Positions 1 to 8,672 of a DNA stretch of 64,000 bases are shown piece after piece. Source of the DNA: Salinisphaera aquimarina (lineage in GTDB: Bacteria > Pseudomonadota > Gammaproteobacteria > Nevskiales > Salinisphaeraceae); assembly GCF_042643355.1 (NCBI RefSeq), contig NZ_JBHRSS010000008.1, positions 434,001 through 498,000 of the forward strand. The letters are read 5' to 3'. The notes below the pieces were generated by a model. That model was not told the DNA's origin. It ran no database searches and saw nothing but the letters and a program-made list of their open reading frames with translations. The translations under genes were made by a program, and so were the position numbers. Each line of letters begins with the position of its first letter. Within the stretch, counting starts at the first letter, position 1.

Positions 1-1
1 G

Positions 2-3000
2 ACCTATCTGCCGATCTACGTCGGCCCGATGATCGCACTGCTGGTGTTCTCGCCGGTGCTGCGCAAGATGCTGCTGATCGCCAAGCAGCAGAACACCACC
101 TCCATCGCCGACTTCATCGCCGCGCGCTACGGCAAATCGCAGGGCCTGGCGGCGCTGATCTCGGCCATTGCCCTGGTCGTGGTGCTGCCGTATATCGCGC
201 TGCAGCTCAAAGCACTGACGATGTCGTTCTACACCCTCACGCAGGGCGCGCACGCCTCTCCGGCGGCGAGCACGCCGGACGCGCCCTGGTCGGATACCGG
301 CCTGTATGTCGCCATTCTCATGGCCCTGTTCACGATCTTCTTTGGCACGCGGCATGTGAATCCGCGCGAGTCGCATCAGGGCCTCATCCTGGCGATCGCC
401 TTCGAGTCGATCGTCAAGCTGGTGGCATTTCTGAGCGTCGGCCTGTTCGTGGTCTACGGTATGTTCAACGGCCTCGACGACCTGTTCGCACAGGCCGCGC
501 AGGTACCGCGCTTCAACGCGCTGTTCGACGGGCCGCTGATCAGTCCGCGCTTCATCACCACTACCCTGCTCGCCGTTTCCGCGATCCTGTGTCTGCCGCG
601 TCAGTTCCACGTCGGCGTGGTCGAAAACACCGATACCCGCGATCTGGTCACCGCGCGCTGGCTGTTTCCGCTGTACATGGTGCTGATGTCATTGTTTGTG
701 GTGCCGTTGGCGGCGGCCGGCCTGATCATATTTTCGGGCGGTGGCATCAACCCGGACCGTTTCGTGCTCGCATTGCCGCTGCAGGGCGATGCCCATGCGA
801 TCGCGCTGATCGCCTATATCGGCGGCATGTCGGCCGGCACCAGCATGGTGATCATGGCCACGGTCACGCTGTCGACCATGCTCTGCAACGAGATCGTGGT
901 ACCACTGGCCCTGCGTCTGCCGCGTTTGGGCTTCGTCAGCGGCCGTCATATCGGCGATTCGTTGCTGCGTATTCGACGTATTCTCATCGTCGTGATTCTC
1001 GCGCTCGCCTGGTGTTGTTACCGGCTGTTCGGCTCGTCCGAGGCGCTGGCCTCGATCGGCCTGCTCTCCTTCGCCGGTGCTGCGCTGTTTCTGCCGCCGC
1101 TGGTCGGCGGTCTGTACATACGCCGGATCGGCAGCCAGGGCGTCATTGCAGGCCTCGCCGCCGGAATCGCGGTCTGGGCATATACCCTGGTGCTGCCCAA
1201 TCTTGCCGCGGTCGGCTGGCTGGATACCGGCTGGATCACGACGGGCCCGTTCGGCATCGCCTGGCTCAAGCCCCAGGCCCTGTTCGACTACGACTTCGGC
1301 GATGCCCTCACCCACGGTGTGTTCTGGATCCTGGCCGTGGATATCGCCGCCATCATCGCGGTGTCTTTCAATACGTCCACGAGTCTGATCGAACGCGCCC
1401 AGGCCATCGCCTTCGTCGATCTCGGCATGCAAAGCCAACCTCGCCGGCGCGTGGAGACCCGTCAGCCGGCCATCCGCGTGGCCGAGCTCGAGGTGCTGCT
1501 GCAGCGTTTTCTCGGCGCCCAAGCGGCCCGCGCGACGCTCGAAGACTATGCCGGCAACCACAGCCACGAAATGCTGGGCAATCAGCTGGCCGACGCCCAC
1601 CTGCTGCAGTTCGCCGAGCGGCGGCTGGCCGGTGTGGTCGGCAGCGCATCCGCGCGGCTGATGCTGGCGTCCGGGCTGCGCCAGCGTGATCTCGCCATCG
1701 ACGATATGGTGCGCCTGCTCGATCGCACCGCCGATGCGGTCCAGTTCAATCGCAACGTGCTGCAGGCGGCGCTGGAAAATATCGACCAGGGCATTTCCGT
1801 GATCGATCACGATCTGCGGCTCGTGGCCTGGAATACGCGTTATCTCGAATTGTTCGAGTATCCGCCGGGGCTGGTACGCGACGGGCGTCCGGTGGCGGAC
1901 CTGATCCGGTTCAACGCCATGCGCGGAGAATGCGGGCCGGGCCCGGTCGAGGAGCATGTCAGCAAACGCCTGGCCTACATGCGTGAAGGCCGGCCGCACC
2001 GTTTCGAGCGCCATCGCCACCACGGCACCGTGCTGCAGATGACCGGCAGTCCGATGCCCGGGGGCGGCTTTGTCACCACCTTCAACGACATTACCGCGTT
2101 CAAGGAAACCGAGGCCGCGCTGACCCGCGCCAATGAACAGCTCGAGGCGCGCGTGAACGAACGCACCGCCGCCCTGAGCCGCGCCAACGAAGGGCTGCGG
2201 CGCGAGAACGATCAGCGCGCGGCGGCCCAGCGTTCGGCCCACGACGCCCGGCGCGAGGCCGAACGCGCCAATCTCAGCAAGACCCGTTTTCTGGCCGCGG
2301 CCAGTCACGATCTGCTGCAGCCGCTCAACGCCGCCCGGCTGTTCGCCGCCTCGGCACGCGATAGCGACGTCGAACAGCAAACCCGGGCGTTGACCAATAT
2401 CCAGTCCTCGCTGGAAGCGGCCCAGGCCCTGCTCGAACCGCTGCTCGATATCTCGAAGTTTGACGCCGGCGCCTGGGAAATCGACGAAAGCGACTTCCCC
2501 CTCGCCCGCGTGCTGGAACCCCTGACGGTCGAATTCGATGCGCTCGCGCGCGATTCCGGCCTTGCGTTCCGCCATGTCCCCACGCGCTGCTGGGTACGCA
2601 GCGATCCCGCGCTGCTGCGACGGATTCTACAGAATTTTCTGTCCAACGCGGTGCGCTATACGCGCGAGGGGCGCGTGCTGCTCGGCGTTCGCCGCAGCGC
2701 GGATCAGGTGCGTATCCAGGTGTGGGACACCGGCGCCGGCATCGACCGACATCAGATGACGTCGATTTTCGACGAGTTCCAGCGCGGCAGTTCGAGCGCG
2801 GCGTCGGGCGAGCGCGGGCTCGGCCTGGGTCTGTCGCTGGCCGATCGCATGGCGCGCCTGCTCGGACATACGATCGAGGTCCACTCCGAACCGGGACAGG
2901 GCACCCTGTTCTGTCTTACCGTCAACCGCGCGACGCCACAGCTGCAGCCCGAGAGCGCGACCGCGCCAAACCACCTGAGCAGCACACGCTCGATCGGCGT

Positions 3001-3361
3001 ACGCCAGGTGCTGTGTGTCGACGACGATTCGGCCTCGCTGGATGCGCTCACCGGCCTTCTCGAACGCTGGCAGGTCGATTGCATGACCGCCCCGCCCGCC
3101 GACGCGCCTGCAGTCCTAGCGGATTCGCCAATCGATATCGCGATACTCGACTACGATCTGGGCGAGAACGTGCCCGACGGCCTCGCCCTGGCCGAAACGC
3201 TACGCGCCGTCCGGCCGATCCCGTGCCTTCTGGTGACGGCCAACCGCGACCCGGAGATTGCAACCCGCGCGCGGGCGCTCGACGTGACGGTGCTCTACAA
3301 ACCGCTGTCGCCGGCCAAGCTGCGCGCGGCGCTTACCCAGACGGTGGCCGTGAATGCTTGA
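2..3361 (+). CDS. Hybrid sensor histidine kinase with N-terminal sodium/solute symporter (SSS) domain, 5' partial
   Basis: The reading frame is open to the left edge, so the true start lies outside the window; residues are counted from the first in-window Met at nt 29. Residues ~1-450 are a multi-helix SSS membrane domain. A PAS domain follows at ~580-695 (LENIDQGISVIDHD), then a coiled coil (~695-750), a HisKA domain with the motif ASHDLLQPLN (phosphoacceptor His760), an HATPase with N box LQNFLSNAVRY and G box GLGLGLSLADRM, and a receiver domain (~993-1105) with acidic pocket VDDDS and phosphoacceptor Asp1041. This order matches the NahK/ErcS' family, in which the kinase passes phosphate to separate partners. 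The convergent LuxR-type regulator at 4003-4692 is a possible partner, by proximity only. The ligand sensed by the SSS part is unknown. The family is certain, the pathway is not. Confidence 0.93.
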   Translation, partial: TYLPIYVGPMIALLVFSPVLRKMLLIAKQQNTTSIADFIAARYGKSQGLAALISAIALVVVLPYIALQLKALTMSFYTLTQGAHASPAASTPDAPWSDTGLYVAILMALFTIFFGTRHVNPRESHQGLILAIAFESIVKLVAFLSVGLFVVYGMFNGLDDLFAQAAQVPRFNALFDGPLISPRFITTTLLAVSAILCLPRQFHVGVVENTDTRDLVTARWLFPLYMVLMSLFVVPLAAAGLIIFSGGGINPDRFVLALPLQGDAHAIALIAYIGGMSAGTSMVIMATVTLSTMLCNEIVVPLALRLPRLGFVSGRHIGDSLLRIRRILIVVILALAWCCYRLFGSSEALASIGLLSFAGAALFLPPLVGGLYIRRIGSQGVIAGLAAGIAVWAYTLVLPNLAAVGWLDTGWITTGPFGIAWLKPQALFDYDFGDALTHGVFWILAVDIAAIIAVSFNTSTSLIERAQAIAFVDLGMQSQPRRRVETRQPAIRVAELEVLLQRFLGAQAARATLEDYAGNHSHEMLGNQLADAHLLQFAERRLAGVVGSASARLMLASGLRQRDLAIDDMVRLLDRTADAVQFNRNVLQAALENIDQGISVIDHDLRLVAWNTRYLELFEYPPGLVRDGRPVADLIRFNAMRGECGPGPVEEHVSKRLAYMREGRPHRFERHRHHGTVLQMTGSPMPGGGFVTTFNDITAFKETEAALTRANEQLEARVNERTAALSRANEGLRRENDQRAAAQRSAHDARREAERANLSKTRFLAAASHDLLQPLNAARLFAASARDSDVEQQTRALTNIQSSLEAAQALLEPLLDISKFDAGAWEIDESDFPLARVLEPLTVEFDALARDSGLAFRHVPTRCWVRSDPALLRRILQNFLSNAVRYTREGRVLLGVRRSADQVRIQVWDTGAGIDRHQMTSIFDEFQRGSSSAASGERGLGLGLSLADRMARLLGHTIEVHSEPGQGTLFCLTVNRATPQLQPESATAPNHLSSTRSIGVRQVLCVDDDSASLDALTGLLERWQVDCMTAPPADAPAVLADSPIDIAILDYDLGENVPDGLALAETLRAVRPIPCLLVTANRDPEIATRARALDVTVLYKPLSPAKLRAALTQTVAVNA

Positions 3362-4002
3362 GAGTACGCGGCTCGGCACCGCACGACGGCCTCGGGGCAG
3401 TAGTGCTCATCACCAGCCCAATGCGTAGCCGCCAACGACGGCAAATCGTTTGGTCTTGCCGACGTCGATCAAGCTGGGGTTTCACACTACAGCGCGACTC
3501 CCCTAGTTTGGCTTCTGCCTGACAAAAGCACGTAAGCCAAAGCACCAAAACGTTCAAGCCATATGTGCTGTTGCAAACAATACCCTGCCCGTAAGTCGGA
3601 TCAGCGCGCGGCGCGTAATCCGACGCTCACCTGGATTTGTGGCTCGTCTTTTCGGATTACGGTGCAAGCACCTGATCCGGACCTACGTAACTGTATTCAA
3701 ACCCTTGGCGCTACGCTGAGTAGCGGGGTCAGGACGAAAAAAGCAGCCGCATATCCGAGTGCAGCGAGTTCCGGCTACGCTCCCAGAAAGATCGACCCAT
3801 CGGCGAGCAGCGCAAGGCATCGGTGCGAAACCCCAGGGCCAGTCGACATAACAAACGCGACCGATCCTGCAGTAACCGGTTTATCGGGAATCAGCCACGG
3901 CCGCGGCCAAAGCTTGAGACATGATTAGAGGCGACAGGTGATCCAGTCAATCGGCAGGCTGCGCTGCTTAAGGCAACAGCGTCAAGCCACCAGAAGCCCG
4001 TG
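3362..4002. other. Intergenic region between convergent regulators
   Basis: About 640 bp between two converging genes. It holds one copy of the dispersed two-hairpin repeat (3591-3690). No ORF here has a convincing protein-like composition or ribosome binding site; the plus-strand ORF 3563-3928 runs through the repeat and is judged spurious. No T-tracted terminator was recognised. Confidence 0.6.
3591..3690 (+). repeat. Dispersed two-hairpin REP/BIME-like repeat, copy A
   Basis: A ~97-bp element with two palindromes. The first is GTCGGATCA...GTAATCCGAC and the second TCGGATTACGGTGCAAGCACC...GATCCGG. They are separated by a spacer containing GTGGCTCGTCTT. The outer ends are GTAAG and CCTACGTAAC. 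It is nearly identical to copy B (18172-18266) and related to copies C (57844-57940) and D (32820-32916, inverted). It has no coding capacity. Confidence 0.85.
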
Positions 4003-4692
4003 TTATTCGCCCGGTGCGCCGGGCGAGCCGCGACCGTAACGGGTCCAGTCGATCTCCAGGCTGCGGGCCGCGATCACCGCCTGGGTGCGTGTATGCACGC
4101 CCAGCTTGCGCAGGATGGCGGTGATGTGGGCTTTCACGGTGGCTTCCGAGATCGCCAGATCGATCGCGATCTGCTTGTTGAGCAGGCCGTCGGTGAGCAT
4201 CACCAGGACCCGCTGCTGCTGCGGCGTCAACGACGCCAGCTTGTCGGTGAATTCACGATCCACGTTCGCCGAACCGAGCGTCTCCAGCGGCGCCCAGGTT
4301 TCGCCGTCCAGCACCGCCGCGATCGCCTTGGCCATGGTCTCCGGTGACGACGACTTGGGGATGAAGCCGGACGCCCCGTGATCAAGCGATGCGCGTACAA
4401 CGCTGGCCTCTTCGTAGGCCGAAACCACGATCACCGGCAAGGCGGGCACGACGCTGCGCGCATGAACCAGCGCCGAGTAACCGCGCGCGCCGGGCATATT
4501 GAGATCGAGCAGCAGCAGGTCGGCGTCACCGTCCGTCTTGAGAATGGCCTCGAGTTCATCGAACGAACCGACAGTGATCAGACGGGGCTCCTCCAGCGAC
4601 TGATAAACAGCGTTGCTAAGTGCAGTTCTGAACAACGGGTGGTCATCGGCGATCACCACCTTCATACCGCTCGCCTGCTGTTTGTTCGTCAT
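4003..4692 (-). CDS. LuxR/NarL-family response regulator
   Basis: A 229-aa two-domain regulator. The receiver domain (~10-125) has acidic pocket DDHP at 16-19, phosphoacceptor Asp63 in LLLLDLNMPG, and switch lysine in IPKSS. The C-terminal LuxR helix-turn-helix (~154-208) contains LTPQQQRVLVMLTDGLLNKQ and the recognition-helix stretch SEATVKAHITAILRKLGV. The start is chosen because AGAGG precedes this ATG by about 6 nt; an internal ATG at codon 10 is an alternative. It converges with the SSS hybrid kinase and may receive its signal, though the two share no operon. Related regulators near NahK-type kinases control carbon or alcohol metabolism; the targets here are unknown. Confidence 0.92.
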   Translation of the reverse strand: MTNKQQASGMKVVIADDHPLFRTALSNAVYQSLEEPRLITVGSFDELEAILKTDGDADLLLLDLNMPGARGYSALVHARSVVPALPVIVVSAYEEASVVRASLDHGASGFIPKSSSPETMAKAIAAVLDGETWAPLETLGSANVDREFTDKLASLTPQQQRVLVMLTDGLLNKQIAIDLAISEATVKAHITAILRKLGVHTRTQAVIAARSLEIDWTRYGRGSPGAPGE

Positions 4693-5392
4693 AGAAACCT
4701 CTGCTCAATTCACGCGACGAATCGTGTAAACGCCTGATTGTGACGGTGGGATTTCGGGCACTGGCAGCGTCGCGAGCCACGACATTGAAAGTGCGAGATA
4801 AAACCCGCGCCGTACTCCAAGTGCAATGGTATACGACCAAGGGCGATTAGACCTATTGCCAATAGTCCGCCCTGATGAACATACAACCGTCGCAGTCTTC
4901 GTCATGCGAACGACAAATCGTCCGACGGGCACTTAATAATATGAATTACCTTTCAGCGGATGGCGTGAAAGGCGCATCGAAATTCGATTAGGCGGATAAT
5001 GCGACGGCCGCATATTTCATTTTATTTTTCTTTATTAATATTATTACACAGTACCTTACAGGACGTCTCATTTCAGGCCAGATCGCAATTTTCAGTGTAC
5101 TGCGCAGCATTCTTCGATTCGGGGCGTCGCTCTGGAAAATCCACCAGCCGCCGGCTCGCGTCGTATTCTGGAAGTGCTTGTTTCCAGGCTGAATCAAGAT
5201 TGCCTTTTCTTTGCCATCGCCGCTTTTGCGCTATCGCTCACCGTGGTCAGCTAACAACGCGAGCAGAACCGGCCATCCGCGGCGCAAGCACCGGTTCTTT
5301 CGTCAAGGCGCGCCCGCATCGCAATCTCCGCCATATTGCCCGCACCGGCTTGTGCGACTAGCCTTGCGCCATCATTCGCCACCGAGCGCGCC
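4693..5392. other. Divergent intergenic region, partly AT-rich
   Basis: About 700 bp between the minus-strand response regulator and the plus-strand HAD gene, so it should contain both promoters. The stretch ~4930-5060 is conspicuously AT-rich (TTTATTTTTCTTTATTAATA) for this genome. No gene or repeat was recognised; the plus-strand ORF 4999-5361 lacks a recognisable domain and a good start. Confidence 0.5.
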
Positions 5393-6070
5393 ATGCCGTC
5401 CCATCATCTTGTTTTCGACGTCAATGAAACCCTGCTGGACCTGTCACCGCTGGACGCGGTCTTTGCGGATCTCTTCGGCGCCGTATCGACACGGCGGACC
5501 TGGTTCGCGAGCATGCTTCACTGGTCGACGGTGACCACGCTGACCGGCGAATATCAAGACTTCGGCGTACTCGCCGGCCACTGCCTGGACGCACTTGCCG
5601 AACAACAGCGGCGCCCGATCAGCGCCGACGATCGGCAGCGTGTCTTCGACACCATCGCCACGCTCGCGCCGCATCCGGATGTGGTGCCCGCGCTCGATCG
5701 GCTCGGCGAGAACGGCTTCACCCTGGTCGCGCTGACCAATTCGGCACAGAAGACGGTGGACGCCCAGTTTGCGCATGCCGGCCTGACCGATCATTTCGCG
5801 CATGTGCTGTCGGTGGATCGGGCGCGCTGCTGCAAGCCGCACCCGAAAGCCTACGGCGTCGCGGCAGACGCGCTCGGCTGCAAACTCGCCGAATTGCGTT
5901 TGATTGCCGCGCACGACTGGGATGTCACCGGCGCCCTGCGCGCCGGCTGCCAGGCGGCGTTCGTGGCCCGCGAAGGCGCGGTGCTCAACCGGGCCGGCAA
6001 ACGACCGGACGTGATCGGACGCGATCTGGCGGACGTGGCCGAACAACTGATTGCACTGGACGGCCAATAG
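5393..6070 (+). CDS. HAD-superfamily hydrolase, haloacid dehalogenase type II-like
   Basis: A 225-aa soluble hydrolase. Motif I is FDVNETLLD with nucleophile Asp9. Asn occupies the position two residues on, as in haloacid dehalogenase type II-like proteins, in place of the second Asp seen in HAD phosphatases. Motif II is ALTNSAQ, motif III is CKPHPKAYG with the conserved Lys, and motif IV is AAHDWDVTGALRAG. The ATG at 5393 is preferred over an in-frame ATG at 5336 because the domain begins within 6 residues and the upstream 19 residues are low-complexity. The family suggests cleavage of 2-haloacids by an ester intermediate, but the substrate cannot be read from sequence. It stands alone; the next gene converges. 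Confidence 0.88.
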   Translation: MPSHHLVFDVNETLLDLSPLDAVFADLFGAVSTRRTWFASMLHWSTVTTLTGEYQDFGVLAGHCLDALAEQQRRPISADDRQRVFDTIATLAPHPDVVPALDRLGENGFTLVALTNSAQKTVDAQFAHAGLTDHFAHVLSVDRARCCKPHPKAYGVAADALGCKLAELRLIAAHDWDVTGALRAGCQAAFVAREGAVLNRAGKRPDVIGRDLADVAEQLIALDGQ

Positions 6071-6115
6071 TCGACGCGGGAACGGACATCGACGCATGCT
6101 TTGGCGCCGTGTCTG

Positions 6116-7474
6116 CTAGCCGCGCCCCTGTCCGGATGCGCCGGCGAGTGCGCGCAACCGTTCCAGCTTTTCGCCGATCTTGATTTCAAGCCCGCGCGGT
6201 ACCGGCTCGTAGTAGCGGGTGCCCACCAGCGCGTCCGGCAGATAGGTCTCGCCGGCGGCAAAGCCGTCTGTTTCGTTGTGGGCATAACGATAGCCGTCGG
6301 CGTAGCCCAGCTCCTTCATCAACCTGGTGGGCGCATTGCGGATATGCATCGGCACTTCCAGACTGCCCTTGTCGCTGGCGTCGCGCCAGGCGGCGTTGAA
6401 ACCCGCATAGACCGCGTTGGACTTGGGCGCGCAGGCGAGATACACCGCCGCCTGCGCGAGCGCGAGCTCACCTTCGGGCGAGCCCATGCGCTCATAGGTG
6501 TCCCAGGCGTTGAGCGCAAGTTCGAGCGCGCGCGGATCGGCATTGCCGATATCCTCGCTGGCCATGCGGGTGATGCGTCGCGCCACATAGCGCGGGTCGC
6601 AGCCGGCTTCCAACATGCGCGACAGCCAGTAGAGCGTGGCGTCCGGGTCGGTGCCACGCACGCTCTTGTGCAACGCCGACATCTGATCGTAGAAATAGTC
6701 GCCGCCCTTGTCGAAACGCCGCAGCCCGGAGCTGAGCACCTCATCGAGGTCGGTCTGGACCACTTCCGCATGCGCTGTATCCCGGCCGGCGGCGATATCG
6801 GCCGCCAGTTCTAGCAGATTCAGCGCGCGCCGGGCGTCGCCGTCGGCGCGCAGGGCGAGCTGGTCACGCAGCGACGCGTCCATGGTCAGGGCGCGATCGC
6901 CCAGGCCGTTGTCGTGATCGTCCAGCGCACGATCGATGAGCGTACGGATCGCCTCCACGTCGAGCGCGCGCAGTACGTAGGTCCGCGTCCGCGACAGCAG
7001 CGCATTGTTGACCTCGAACGAAGGGTTCTCGGTGGTCGCGCCCACCAGCACCAGCGTGCCGTCCTCGACGTAGGGCAACAGCCCGTCCTGCTGGGACTTG
7101 TTGAAGCGGTGCACTTCGTCGACGAACAACAGCGTGCCCTGCCCGTGCTGGGCACGCGCATCCCGGGCCTCGGCCACCGCCGCGCGGATATCCTTCACCC
7201 CCGCCATGACCGCCGATATCTGCACGAAACGGATATCCACCTGCGCGGCCAACAGGCGCGCCAGCGTGGTCTTGCCGGTCCCGGGCGGCCCCCACAGGAT
7301 CATCGAGTGAATACGTCCGCCCGCCAGCGAGCGGGCGAGCGGCTTGTCCGCGCCCAGAATATGCTGCTGGCCGACGTAATCCTGCAGCCGCGTGGGGCGC
7401 ATGCGATCGGCCAGCGGACGGCCGATCTCCTCGGCCGAGCCGTTATCCAGACGTATTTCTTTTTGCTTCGACAC
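6116..7474 (-). CDS. rarA: Replication-associated recombination protein A (MgsA/RarA), AAA+ ATPase
   Basis: About 452 aa, full length for the family. It carries the N-terminal RarA signature MRPTRLQDYVGQQHILG, Walker A GPPGTGKTT, Walker B LLFVDEVHRFNKSQQDGLLP, sensor ATTENPSFEVN and the C-terminal tetramerisation region ending in EPVPRGLEIKIGEKL. RarA acts at stalled replication forks with RecA and SSB. The start is uncertain: GTG at 7474 gives the N-terminus MSKQKEIRL, and a TTG at 7483 is also in frame. Either overlaps the 3' end of the VanZ-like gene, implying coupled translation. The order ftsK-lolA-(vanZ-like)-rarA resembles the ftsK-lolA-rarA cluster of other gammaproteobacteria. Confidence 0.97.
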   Translation of the reverse strand: MSKQKEIRLDNGSAEEIGRPLADRMRPTRLQDYVGQQHILGADKPLARSLAGGRIHSMILWGPPGTGKTTLARLLAAQVDIRFVQISAVMAGVKDIRAAVAEARDARAQHGQGTLLFVDEVHRFNKSQQDGLLPYVEDGTLVLVGATTENPSFEVNNALLSRTRTYVLRALDVEAIRTLIDRALDDHDNGLGDRALTMDASLRDQLALRADGDARRALNLLELAADIAAGRDTAHAEVVQTDLDEVLSSGLRRFDKGGDYFYDQMSALHKSVRGTDPDATLYWLSRMLEAGCDPRYVARRITRMASEDIGNADPRALELALNAWDTYERMGSPEGELALAQAAVYLACAPKSNAVYAGFNAAWRDASDKGSLEVPMHIRNAPTRLMKELGYADGYRYAHNETDGFAAGETYLPDALVGTRYYEPVPRGLEIKIGEKLERLRALAGASGQGRG

Positions 7475-7844
7475 GGCGATCAATATAACCCAGCCACCGC
7501 ATGGCGCCGAGCCGTGCCAGGCCGATGCCGACCATTGCGCCCAGGCCGTCGGCCACGGCGTCGCCGACCTGGGCGTCGCGATAGCCGGTAAGCCCCTGCA
7601 GGATCTCGATCAGTACACCGAACGCCAGCAGGCCAAGGAACACGCGCAGATAGTGCGGGGCCAGAATGCCGGCGAACCAGGTGCCGAGCACGGCGTACGC
7701 GCCGAAATGCTCGATCTTGTCGGCATAGGTGCCGCTGAGTACCTGCGGCGGGCTGGGCATGAGACAGCCGTAGAGCACGATGCCGCAGCCCAGAAAGCCC
7801 ACGCTCAGCCAGAATCGCAGCAGCGCCAGTTCACGTGATGACAC
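7443..7844 (-). CDS. VanZ-like family membrane protein
   Basis: A 133-aa protein with about four hydrophobic segments and the VanZ-like pattern YADKIEHFGAYAVLG, followed by LIEILQGLTGYRDAQVGDAVADGLGA. The acidic/His residues around DKIEHF and the QGLTGYRDAQVGD loop are typical of the family, whose members occur widely as small inner-membrane proteins of unknown biochemical role. The GTG start sits inside the lolA stop (TAGTG, 1-nt overlap), and its 3' end overlaps rarA by about 30 nt, so it is probably translated as part of a lolA-vanZ-rarA unit. No link to glycopeptide resistance is implied. Confidence 0.85.
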   Translation of the reverse strand: MSSRELALLRFWLSVGFLGCGIVLYGCLMPSPPQVLSGTYADKIEHFGAYAVLGTWFAGILAPHYLRVFLGLLAFGVLIEILQGLTGYRDAQVGDAVADGLGAMVGIGLARLGAMRWLGYIDRRVEAKRNTSG

Positions 7845-8485
7845 TAGCGATTACCCTGCTGCATGCCGCGGCCATCCACGACTTCCACATCGTCGGGGAT
7901 ATCGAGCGTGAAGTTCGATCCCGCCAGCTTGGGGTTGAGTTTGACGTCGGTGAACTGAATGCCGGTGGTCTGACCCAGGTTGTCGTCCAGTTCCATGATG
8001 CTGGGCACCTGGTTCTTCAGTCCGAGCCGGACTTCCTTGAAATCGGTGTCGTCGGCGCGCGGCGTCAGGCGCACCCAGCTCAGGCCATCGTGATTACCGC
8101 CGGCTGCGATATTGAACGCGTCCTCGAGTGCGGCGCCCCCGGTGAGCAGCAGCGCCGGCGTGGCCCGCAGCGTGGCATCGATATTGCGGATGGTGACCTG
8201 GGCCAGATCGACGTCATAGAACTTGAACTCCTTGCCGTCGCTCACGATGATCTGCTTGTAGGGCTTTTCGTATTCCCAGCGGAAACTGTCCGGACGCGAA
8301 AGCAGGAACGTACCGCTGGCGCGCTGCAGTACCTCGCCGTTGTCGTCGGTCTGCAACTGATTGAATTGAGCCGAGAGACTGTCGACGTTCTTGTAGAAGC
8401 TCTCGAGATCGGACACGCCGTCGGCGTGCGCGCTGGCGGCAACCAAAAATACCGCGGCGGCAAAGAACAGGCGGCGGAGAAGCAT
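7844..8485 (-). CDS. lolA: Outer-membrane lipoprotein carrier protein LolA
   Basis: A 213-aa periplasmic chaperone that receives lipoproteins from LolCDE and hands them to LolB. A Sec signal peptide (MLLRRLFFAAAVFLVAASAHA) covers residues 1-21. The mature part has the LolA pattern DLESFYKNVDSLSAQFNQ, then FLLSRPDSFRWEYEKPYKQ and a C-terminal half ending KLAGSNFTLDIPDDVEVVD. The start at 8485 is supported by AAGGA 7 nt upstream; the frame extends further 5' but without LolA homology. It lies downstream of ftsK with a ~190-bp gap and is probably co-transcribed with the VanZ-like gene and rarA. Confidence 0.96.
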   Translation of the reverse strand: MLLRRLFFAAAVFLVAASAHADGVSDLESFYKNVDSLSAQFNQLQTDDNGEVLQRASGTFLLSRPDSFRWEYEKPYKQIIVSDGKEFKFYDVDLAQVTIRNIDATLRATPALLLTGGAALEDAFNIAAGGNHDGLSWVRLTPRADDTDFKEVRLGLKNQVPSIMELDDNLGQTTGIQFTDVKLNPKLAGSNFTLDIPDDVEVVDGRGMQQGNR

Positions 8486-8672
8486 GAGCAATCCTTGTGG
8501 ATCAAATCGAAATGACACGGTCGGCAATGGCGCAATCCTAGTCCGCGTCGATGAATCGAGGCTTAAGCAAGCGATGCCGTATCGCAACAATGGCGCCGTA
8601 GCCTGGAAATCCGCGCACTGGAAATCAGACGGACCGCAACGCCCCACTACGAACATGGGCCCGCATCGAAGT

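Noticed and set aside
689..2575. Long antisense ORF (628 codons) opposite the hybrid histidine kinase
   Set aside because: Composition is Arg/Gly/His/Gln-rich, with no domain, and it mirrors a clearly conserved gene. Long antisense ORFs are expected in GC-rich DNA.
3563..3928. 121-codon ORF between the two regulators
   Set aside because: It reads through a non-coding BIME repeat and lacks protein-like composition.
7443..7844. Glycopeptide-resistance VanZ
   Set aside because: Only the broad VanZ-like membrane fold is present, in a lolA/rarA operon. No vanHAX genes are nearby and the family is mostly unrelated to resistance.
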